Assembly (NCBI GenBank): GCA_014859985.1
Contig: JACZKN010000310.1
Span: 1-10,455 of the forward strand
Length of the DNA: 10,455 nucleotides
Source of the DNA: Candidatus Krumholzibacteriia bacterium
GTDB lineage: Bacteria; Krumholzibacteriota; Krumholzibacteriia; LZORAL124-64-63
Direction of reading: 5' to 3'
The translations under genes and the position numbers were made by a program. Position 1 is the stretch's first letter, and each line of letters starts with the position of its first letter. Below are positions 4,497-10,455 of this stretch, one piece after another. The notes below the pieces were generated by a model, which was not told the origin of the DNA, made no database searches, and was given only the letters and a program-made list of their open reading frames with translations.

Positions 4497-7106
4497 ATGC
4501 TCCGCTGCCTGCGCGGCCCGTTCCGCTCCCTGAGTCTCCTGGCCCTGGTCCTGGCGGGGGCCGTCCCGGCCGGAGCCGCGGTGCCCAGCTTCGCCCCGAC
4601 GGGCAGCGGCCCCCAGCACGCGCAGGCGAGCAACGGCACCCTCACCCCCCTGCCCACCCTGCAGGCCCACCGCGTCCCCGCCGGCGCCGTCACCCTGGAC
4701 GGCCGCCTGGACGAGCCCGCGTGGGACGAGGCCCAGACCGGCTGGGGCTTCCGGCGCGCCGACCCGGACCGCTTCGCCGAGGCCTCGGTGAAGACCACCT
4801 TCAAGATCCTCTACGACGACGACGCCCTCTACGTGGGCGTGGCCTGCTGGGAGGACGACGCGGCGAACGTGGCGGCCTACCTCAGCCGGCGCGACGAGAT
4901 CCAGGCCTCGGACATCGTCAGCTTCTACCTCGATCCCTACCGCGACCGCACCACCGGCTACAACTTCCGGGTCAACGCCCTGGGGGTGCAGCAGGACGCC
5001 TATCTCTTCGACGACGGCGACCGCGACACGGACTGGAACGCCGTCTGGGAGGCCGAGGTCTGGCGGGACGGGCGCGGCTGGTACGTCGAGATGCGCATCC
5101 CCTTCTCCCAGATCCGCTTCAAGCCCGAGCCGTCCATGACCTGGGGTCTGCAGGTCTACCGCTGGCTGCACGGCCGCGGCGAGGACACCGGCTGGGTGCT
5201 GTGGGAAAGGGACCAGAGCGGCTTCGTCAGCCGCTGGGGCAACCTCGCCGGGCTCGAGGGCGTGGGCAGCCCCCGCAAGCTCGAGGTGCTGCCCTACGTG
5301 GTCAGCCGCCACGTCGATCCGGCCGTGGACGGCGACGGCGACACCTGGCGGCACAGCGGGAACTTCGGGGCCGACTTCAAGTACGGGCCGACCGCCAACA
5401 CGACGCTCAACGCCACGTTCCAGCCCGATTTCGGGCAGGTGGAGGCCGACCCGGCGACCCTGAACCTCTCCCCCTTCGAGACCTTCTACGCGGAGAAGCG
5501 GCCCTTCTTCATCGAGGGCGCGCGCTACTTCCAGCACCCTGACTTCAACCTGTTCTACTCGAGGCGCATCGGCACCGGCGACCCCAACGCGCGCATCCGC
5601 GGCGCGGGCAAGCTGACGGGCAAGCTGGGCGGCGACCTCTCGCTGGCCGCCCTGGCCGCCGCCACGGACGTGGCCGCGCCGGGCCGGACGCACAACCCCT
5701 TCGTGGGCGGACAGCAGAAGGCCTACTACGGGCTGGTGCGCGCGGGCAAGGAGTTCGCCGCGGGCAACCACAGCGTGTTCGTCATGGGCACGGCGGTGGC
5801 GCGCGACCGGGAGAGCTTCGCCGGGGTGGACGACCCGCGCCTCAGGCGCGACGCCTACTCCGGCGGCGCCGACTTCACCCTGCAGTTCGCCGACCGCATG
5901 TACCGGGTGCACGGGGCGGCCGTCGGCACCCTGATCGAGCCCCACGACGATCCGCTGGATCCCTCGCTGCCGACCGATACGAGCCGCGGCACCGGCGGGC
6001 AGCTTGCCTTGCGCAAGCAGGCGGGCACCTGGCGGGGCGGCGCGGCCGGCTACTTCGAGAGCGACAAGCTGGACCCCAACGACCTGGGCTACCTCGCTGC
6101 CCCGGACGAGAAGAGGCTGACCGGCGACGTCGCCTGGGTCTACAACGACGACGGCCGGGGCAGCGCGTTCGCCAACGCCACCGTCAGCGTGGACGGCCAC
6201 ACGAGCTGGCTGTACGCGGGCGGTACCGGCGTGGACACCGGCACCGGCGACGAGGCCTGGCGCTACGGTCCGGACCACCGCCAGGGTGCGGGGGTCCACG
6301 TCAGCGCGAACGGCCAGCTGCGGGAGAGCCGGCACCAGGGCTGGATCTTCCTGGGCCAGGCCTTCGAGGGCACCAGCAAGTACCAGACCCGGCGGTTCGA
6401 CGGCCGCCGGGGACCGCTGATGACCGAGCCCGCCTGGAACGCCGCGGCCGCGGAGATCTCCACCGACTGGCGCAAGCCCTGGTCCGTCGGGGTTTCCTAC
6501 GAGTACGATTGGAGCACCGTCGGCTCGCGCGTGCACGAAGGACAGGTCAGGCTCGTCTGGAACCAGAGCCAGCGCTTCCTGCACTCGCTGGGCCTGGGCT
6601 TCGCCGCCGAGCGCCACGACGCCCAGTGGATGGCCAACCTGGCCAACGACGGCGCGCAGCCGGGGGTGGCGGGCATCGGGGGCGTGGACTACGTGTTCGG
6701 CCGCCTGGCCCGCACCACCTGGGACCTGACCCTGCGCAGCAGCGTCCTGTTCGACCGCGACCATTCGCTGCAGGTGTACTTCCAGCCGTTCCTGACCCAC
6801 GGCGACTACAGCGACCCCCGCTGGTTGGCGACGCCGGACAGCTACGACCTGCGGCCCTACGCCCTTGACGCGACAAACTACGACTTCGTGTTCGGCGCCG
6901 TGAACCTGAACGTGGTCTACCGCTGGGAATATCGGCCGGGTTCGACCGTGTACCTGGTCTGGACCCACGCCAAGCAGCGGTACGAGAGCGGGTTCGACCA
7001 GCCCGACGCCGCGGCCTGGGACAACGGCGGGGATCCGGGTTATCCCTTCGGGACCGAGCCGGAGAACACGCTGCTGGTCAAGCTCTCCTACTGGTTCAGC
7101 ATCTAG
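4497..7106 (+). CDS. CBM9-like/DUF5916 predicted outer-membrane protein
   Basis: The protein has 869 residues. Residues 1-28 are a signal peptide (basic MLRCLRGPFR, hydrophobic SLSLLALVLAGAVPAGAA). Residues about 50-240 form a CBM9-like beta-sandwich, starting VTLDGRLDEPAWDEA and including LYVGVACWEDD and FYLDPYRDRTTGYNFRVNA. The rest is the DUF5916 region with its hallmark EKRPFFIEG near residues 333-341, followed by FYSRRIG. Its alternating strands with aromatic girdles end in LLVKLSYWFSI, consistent with an outer-membrane beta-barrel. The family is widespread in Bacteroidota and related Gram-negatives; its function is not settled, and polysaccharide binding or uptake is only suggested by the CBM9 fold. 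ATG 4497 is chosen for GGGAGA (4485-4490) six bases upstream and because the signal peptide begins there; the frame is open further upstream but is shadow there. It converges on the racemase gene with five bases between stops and no visible terminator. Confidence 0.9.
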   Translation: MLRCLRGPFRSLSLLALVLAGAVPAGAAVPSFAPTGSGPQHAQASNGTLTPLPTLQAHRVPAGAVTLDGRLDEPAWDEAQTGWGFRRADPDRFAEASVKTTFKILYDDDALYVGVACWEDDAANVAAYLSRRDEIQASDIVSFYLDPYRDRTTGYNFRVNALGVQQDAYLFDDGDRDTDWNAVWEAEVWRDGRGWYVEMRIPFSQIRFKPEPSMTWGLQVYRWLHGRGEDTGWVLWERDQSGFVSRWGNLAGLEGVGSPRKLEVLPYVVSRHVDPAVDGDGDTWRHSGNFGADFKYGPTANTTLNATFQPDFGQVEADPATLNLSPFETFYAEKRPFFIEGARYFQHPDFNLFYSRRIGTGDPNARIRGAGKLTGKLGGDLSLAALAAATDVAAPGRTHNPFVGGQQKAYYGLVRAGKEFAAGNHSVFVMGTAVARDRESFAGVDDPRLRRDAYSGGADFTLQFADRMYRVHGAAVGTLIEPHDDPLDPSLPTDTSRGTGGQLALRKQAGTWRGGAAGYFESDKLDPNDLGYLAAPDEKRLTGDVAWVYNDDGRGSAFANATVSVDGHTSWLYAGGTGVDTGTGDEAWRYGPDHRQGAGVHVSANGQLRESRHQGWIFLGQAFEGTSKYQTRRFDGRRGPLMTEPAWNAAAAEISTDWRKPWSVGVSYEYDWSTVGSRVHEGQVRLVWNQSQRFLHSLGLGFAAERHDAQWMANLANDGAQPGVAGIGGVDYVFGRLARTTWDLTLRSSVLFDRDHSLQVYFQPFLTHGDYSDPRWLATPDSYDLRPYALDATNYDFVFGAVNLNVVYRWEYRPGSTVYLVWTHAKQRYESGFDQPDAAAWDNGGDPGYPFGTEPENTLLVKLSYWFSI

Positions 7107-7111
7107 CCGGC

Positions 7112-7831
7112 TCAGGGGGCGTTCCGGGCCGCCGTCATCTCGTCCACCACCAGGGCGCCCAGGGCGTCGAGGCTGTCGATCACGGGCACCGCGGTGGTCC
7201 AGCCGGCCATGAGCGCCTTCAGTTCGGTGCAGCCGGCGACGATGGCCTGCGCCCCCTGGGTCGCCAAAGCGCCGAGGATCGCGGCTTCGAGGGCGGTGTC
7301 GGCGGAGGGCCCCCGCTGGGAGACCTCATCCTGGATCCTCTCTTCGAGCGCCGCCTGCAGGTCGGCCGAGATGCCCACCACCGCGATGCCGCGCGCCTTG
7401 AGCCCGTCCCGGTACAGACCGGACCTGGCCGTGGTCGTGGTGGCCAGCAGGCCGACGGTGCGGCAGCCGCACTTGCCGGCCTCGCGCGCCACCGCCTCCA
7501 CGATGCTCAGCACCGGGATCGGGACGGCCCGGGCCAGGTCGTCCAGCAGCACGTGCAGCGTGTTGCAGGGGATGGCCAGGAAATCCGCGCCGGCAGCCGC
7601 CAGGGCGCGCCCGGAAGCGAGCAGCGGCTCGCGGTAGCCCTCGACCCCGGCACCCTCGCGCAGCAACCGCTGTTCCATGGCCAGGTCGATGTCCAGGCTG
7701 GCGATCAGCACCGGCGGCCGCCGCTCGAGACCGGCCCGGCGGCAGCGGGCCATGATGTCCAGGTAGAGCTGGGCGGTGGCGCCGGGGCCGGCGCCGCCGA
7801 TGATGCCGGGAATCCGCAGTCTTGAAGGCAA
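7112..7831 (-). CDS. Aspartate/glutamate racemase family protein
   Basis: This 239-residue two-domain PLP-independent racemase-fold protein has the N-terminal loop GIIGGAGPGATAQLY, the first catalytic cysteine in IPCNTLH (C89) and the second in AGCTELK (C201). Family members interconvert L- and D-forms of aspartate, glutamate or other amino acids by a two-base cysteine mechanism in the cytosol; the substrate here cannot be read. With both cysteines present it should be active. The start is TTG at 7831, supported by GAGGAGG (7837-7843 on the plus strand) five bases before it and by the fit of the first beta-strand. It lies 53 bases after the asparagine-synthetase-like gene on the same strand, with no terminator seen between, so the two are probably one operon. 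Confidence 0.88.
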   Translation of the reverse strand: MPSRLRIPGIIGGAGPGATAQLYLDIMARCRRAGLERRPPVLIASLDIDLAMEQRLLREGAGVEGYREPLLASGRALAAAGADFLAIPCNTLHVLLDDLARAVPIPVLSIVEAVAREAGKCGCRTVGLLATTTTARSGLYRDGLKARGIAVVGISADLQAALEERIQDEVSQRGPSADTALEAAILGALATQGAQAIVAGCTELKALMAGWTTAVPVIDSLDALGALVVDEMTAARNAP

Positions 7832-7884
7832 CTCGGCCTCCTCGGTTGCCGGCGCGGGTAGCGGGTCCCGCTCCGGCGGTGGCG

Positions 7885-9774
7885 TCAGGCGCCGGTCGGC
7901 GCCAGGTCCTGCCCGCGGTCCGCGTCCCGCAGGAACTGCCCGTGCCAGACTACCATGGTGTAGACCTGGGCCAGGCTGTGGAAATGCCGGTCCTGGCCCC
8001 GGACGAGGTCGTTGCGCAGCGCGTCGATCTTCGCCTGGTCGAACCAGCCGCAGCCGGTGGCGCCGACGTCGGCCAGCACGCCGTACATCTCGTCCCGGAA
8101 GACCCGGTTGCGGCGCAGCCAGGCCACCCGGTCCAGGTAGGAGTCCCGGGAACGCAGGTTGATGCGGCCGCGGGAGTAGCGCCTGAGCCTCATATTGACC
8201 GCATGGAACCTCGCGCGGCGCCCGGCCGTGCGGCGCACCTGCGCCGGCGACGCGAAGAGATCATGGCCCGTGTGGGCCCAGGTGATCCGCGCCAGCCCGC
8301 CCAGGCGCTGCCGGTAGAAGTCGTGGAAGAGCACCATGCCGGCCTTCGTCGCCAGCGGGATCCGCAGCGAGAAGGCGAAGAGCTCCTCGTCGACGAACGG
8401 CAGCAGGTCGTGGAACTGGAACTTGAAGATGTCGTTCGCCCCCTGCATGCGCCGGCCGAAATTGGCGTTGACGAACATGAGCTGCTGGTCGCCGAACAGC
8501 GGCGCGTGGCGCCAGGGGACGAACGCCGCCAGCGCCTGGGCGCGGGCCAGATCCGCCAGGGTCGCGGCCGCTTCCGGGCACATGAAGTCGCCGAAGCGGG
8601 CCGTGCCCCGTTCGATGCCGGCCACCTGGAGCACGCGGCGCTGCACCGTGGCCTCGTCCGGTGCCGGCTGCAGGTCCTCGTCGCTGCAACTGGGCCCGCC
8701 GATGGCCATGAACGCGCCGATGATGCCGTTGAGGTAGGGGTGCGGGCCCGGGCCCAGGACCTCGCTGACGCCCAGGGCCGTCGCGTTGCGCAGGTTCAGC
8801 TGGCCGTCGTTGAGCCAGACCGCGCGGCGGGCGAGGCGGCCGGACCAGTCCGGATCGATCCCGATCAGGCGGTGGCGGTCGGCCAGGCCCAGTTGCCGGG
8901 CGACCTGGCCGGCGATCAGGAACTCGCTGCAGTCGGGCTGGCCGTGGGTGAACAGCTCCAGGCCGGCGCGGTCGCGGACCTGGTGCAGCAGCAGGCGCGA
9001 ATCGAGCCCGCCCGAGAGGGCGACCAGCGTGCGGTCCCGGTAGCCGGCGGGCAGGCGCTTGGCCAGGGAACGCGCGTACAGGGCTTCGGCCTCGTCCAGC
9101 AGCTGGTCGCGGGACCGCTCCGGCTCGGGCTGGGGCTCGGGCCGCCAGCGGCGCGTGACCGTGACCTCCCGGCCGTCCCAGACGACCCGGCTGGCCGGTT
9201 CCAGCATGGTCACGCCCTGCAGCAGGGTGGCCGCGCCCAGGGGACACTCGTTGGCCATCATGGTCGCGGCCGAGGCCGGATCGACCCGCCGCTCGAGCCC
9301 CCGCCAGGCCAGGAACGCCTTCAGCTCCGGGCCGAAGAGGAAGACCTCCCGGTCGGCGTACCAGTAGAGGTGGGCGAAGCCGAGCTTGTCGTTCAGGAGC
9401 TGGACCCGGGGCGTGCCGCGGTCGGCCACCACGAGGTTGAAGTGGCCGCCGACGCGGTCGATGAACCCGTCCCCGTCGGCGAGGTAGAGGTCGAGCAGCC
9501 GCCGGGCCAGGTCCGGCGCGTCGTCCGCCACCGGCACGCCGTCCAGGACGAAGGCCGTGCCTTCGACCAGGAGCAGGGCCCGCGGGTTCTCGGCCAGGCG
9601 GTTGCCGGCGGCGAAGAAGGGGCTGGTGGACACCGCGCCGAAGCTCCGGTGGCCGTCGTCGTGGCGCAGGGTCCGGTACCAGGCGTGGTGGTGCAGCAGG
9701 TCGAGCATCGCCGACGCCACCGGGCGCGGGCTGCGGTCGGTACGGGCGGCTACCGCCCCGAAGATTCCCGGCAT
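7885..9774 (-). CDS. Asparagine-synthetase-like amidotransferase lacking the glutaminase cysteine
   Basis: The protein has 629 residues. Residues 1-~210 are a class II glutamine amidotransferase (Ntn) domain beginning MPGIFGAV, where true AsnB proteins begin MCGI. Pro replaces the catalytic Cys2, so glutamine hydrolysis should be lost. Residues ~225-600 form the ATP-pyrophosphatase synthetase domain with the PP-loop SGGLDS (254-259). In place of the usual GxxGD motif I read NGIIGAFMAIGG, with Ala354 where Asp is expected. Such AsnB-like proteins occur in polysaccharide clusters, and cysteine-less relatives include beta-lactam synthetase and lasso-peptide cyclases, which adenylate a carboxylate and form an amide from another amine. 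The substrate is unknown. The start is set by MPGIFG at the family's normal N-terminus, with GAGGA upstream; the frame stays open to 10020 but that part is low-complexity Arg/Gly and probably untranslated. It is followed by the racemase gene and is divergent from a phosphotransferase. Confidence 0.88.
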   Translation of the reverse strand: MPGIFGAVAARTDRSPRPVASAMLDLLHHHAWYRTLRHDDGHRSFGAVSTSPFFAAGNRLAENPRALLLVEGTAFVLDGVPVADDAPDLARRLLDLYLADGDGFIDRVGGHFNLVVADRGTPRVQLLNDKLGFAHLYWYADREVFLFGPELKAFLAWRGLERRVDPASAATMMANECPLGAATLLQGVTMLEPASRVVWDGREVTVTRRWRPEPQPEPERSRDQLLDEAEALYARSLAKRLPAGYRDRTLVALSGGLDSRLLLHQVRDRAGLELFTHGQPDCSEFLIAGQVARQLGLADRHRLIGIDPDWSGRLARRAVWLNDGQLNLRNATALGVSEVLGPGPHPYLNGIIGAFMAIGGPSCSDEDLQPAPDEATVQRRVLQVAGIERGTARFGDFMCPEAAATLADLARAQALAAFVPWRHAPLFGDQQLMFVNANFGRRMQGANDIFKFQFHDLLPFVDEELFAFSLRIPLATKAGMVLFHDFYRQRLGGLARITWAHTGHDLFASPAQVRRTAGRRARFHAVNMRLRRYSRGRINLRSRDSYLDRVAWLRRNRVFRDEMYGVLADVGATGCGWFDQAKIDALRNDLVRGQDRHFHSLAQVYTMVVWHGQFLRDADRGQDLAPTGA

Positions 9775-10018
9775 CGGCGTGGTCCTCGCGAGAAAGAACG
9801 GCCCCCGGACACCTGCGGCGGCCCGTCGGCGCCGGCGCCCCCCGGTGGCCGGCCGGCGAACAAGATCCTTCCGGAGGGCTCCGGCCGCCACCCCCAAACG
9901 CCGCCGGGGGCCCGGCGCGGCCCACCGGGGCAACTCGCCCTTGATCCCCGGCAGGTGCCCGCCGATAATACCCAACCCGTGCCGGCCACCGATCCGTCCC
10001 CAACCAGGACAGCGTACC
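9775..10018. other. Divergent intergenic region, GC-rich
   Basis: These 244 bases separate the divergent AsnB-like and phosphotransferase genes. A clear promoter is seen only toward the right (9941-9969). A tight hairpin CCGGAG-GG-CTCCGG lies near 9872-9885, with no T run on either side. I could not find a convincing promoter for the leftward gene. Confidence 0.4.
9941..9969 (+). promoter_or_regulatory. Sigma-70-type promoter of the phosphotransferase gene
   Basis: TTGATC (9941-9946), exactly 17 bases, and GATAAT (9964-9969) form a good housekeeping promoter, with a leader of roughly 40 bases before the ATG at 10019. Confidence 0.55.
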
Positions 10019-10455
10019 ATGCTGGACCACCAAGCCCGCCCTGCGATCTACTCCGCCGCCATGGTGGAGCGCATCCTGCAGGCCTACGGGTTCGACCAGG
10101 GCGGGGACCCGGAGGTCCTGCCCATGTCCCAGGGCTTCGGCATGGCCCTGGCGCATGTCCGGCGGGGACATGCCGACCTGGTGGTCAAGCAGCTGAGCCC
10201 GGACCGGCCGCCCGCGCGGATCCGCTTCGCCCTGCGCTACCACGCCCACCTCCATGACGCCGGCATTCCCTGCCCGCGGTTGCACCGGACCCGGGACGGC
10301 CAGGAGCTGGCCGCGATCGACGGCCACCTCTTCTGCGTCCAGGACTGGTGCCCGGGGGACCGCTTCGATCCCGACGGGGCGGACACGGGGACGCGCCGGC
10401 GGCGGCGCGAGCAGCTCGGCTCCCTGCTGGGCCGCGTCCACGCCGCGGCCACGCC
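10019..10455 (+). CDS. APH-fold phosphotransferase (aminoglycoside phosphotransferase/choline kinase-like), 3' end outside window
   Basis: From ATG 10019 the frame is open for 145 codons to the window edge. AGGA (10006-10009) lies nine bases upstream. The N-lobe of an APH/ChoK-like kinase is visible: a glycine-containing loop region MSQGFGMALAHV (about residues 37-48), the ATP-lysine strand ADLVVKQLSP (K near residue 58), a helix IRFALRYHAHLHDAGIPCPRL, the strands QELAAIDGHLFCVQDWCPGD (hinge), and the helix REQLGSLLGRVHAA. The catalytic HGD/DxD part is not in the window, so activity cannot be judged. Family members phosphorylate sugars, choline, homoserine, nucleosides or aminoglycosides; this one resembles general APH proteins rather than a known resistance enzyme. 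It is divergent from the AsnB-like gene, suggesting a shared pathway such as glycan or small-molecule modification, by context only. Confidence 0.75.
   Translation, partial: MLDHQARPAIYSAAMVERILQAYGFDQGGDPEVLPMSQGFGMALAHVRRGHADLVVKQLSPDRPPARIRFALRYHAHLHDAGIPCPRLHRTRDGQELAAIDGHLFCVQDWCPGDRFDPDGADTGTRRRRREQLGSLLGRVHAAAT

Noticed and set aside
4140..6968. 942-codon open frame antisense to the DUF5916 gene
   Set aside because: The composition is Val/Gly/Ala/Arg-rich with no domain or motif. The opposite strand encodes a clear signal peptide and family hallmarks. Long antisense frames are expected at this GC content.
9775..10020. N-terminal extension of the AsnB-like protein by 82 codons
   Set aside because: The extension is Arg/Gly low complexity and the family begins exactly at MPGIFG. 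It also overlaps the promoter of the divergent gene.
7822..10257. 811-codon plus-strand frame opposite the AsnB-like gene
   Set aside because: It is low complexity and has no recognisable domain. The minus strand carries the PP-loop and the MPGIFG start.
8261..10441. 726-codon minus-strand frame over the AsnB-like and phosphotransferase genes
   Set aside because: It is Pro/Arg/Gly-rich, in the wrong frame relative to both recognised genes, and shows no motif.

Overview
The window is very GC-rich and densely coded. It points to a Gram-negative, probably environmental bacterium. The best evidence is a signal-peptide-bearing CBM9-like/DUF5916 protein with a predicted outer-membrane barrel, a type common in the Bacteroidota/Gemmatimonadota/Krumholzibacteriota-like sphere. 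No rRNA or tRNA is present to fix the taxonomy, so this is inference. The first ~620 bases differ in codon use (Glu almost always GAA) and look actinobacterial in style. They may be a transferred segment or an assembly join.

Layout, left to right: (1) the 3' end of a SulP-type anion transporter with a STAS tail, on +. (2) On -, an ECF sigma factor and a soluble zinc-binding anti-sigma factor, with overlapping stop and start. (3) Divergent from these, on +, a Bacillus Des-like acyl-lipid desaturase ending in a terminator. (4) On +, a YhhW-type pirin behind an AT-rich promoter region. (5) On +, a HEPN / minimal nucleotidyltransferase pair with overlapping genes. (6) On +, the large DUF5916 protein. 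(7) On -, and convergent with it, an asparagine-synthetase-like protein without its glutaminase cysteine, followed by an Asp/Glu racemase-family protein. (8) Divergent on +, the start of an APH-fold phosphotransferase, cut by the window edge.

Two themes may link the genes. First, ECF-like promoter motifs (GAAC, 15-17 bases, then CGTA or CGTC) lie at sensible distances upstream of the sigma gene itself, the pirin and the DUF5916 gene. This suggests a local envelope or redox stress regulon. Second, the asparagine-synthetase-like protein, the racemase and the divergent kinase-fold protein could be a small amide-forming or glycan-modifying locus. Both ideas are inference. I saw no insertion sequence, CRISPR array, tRNA or rRNA.
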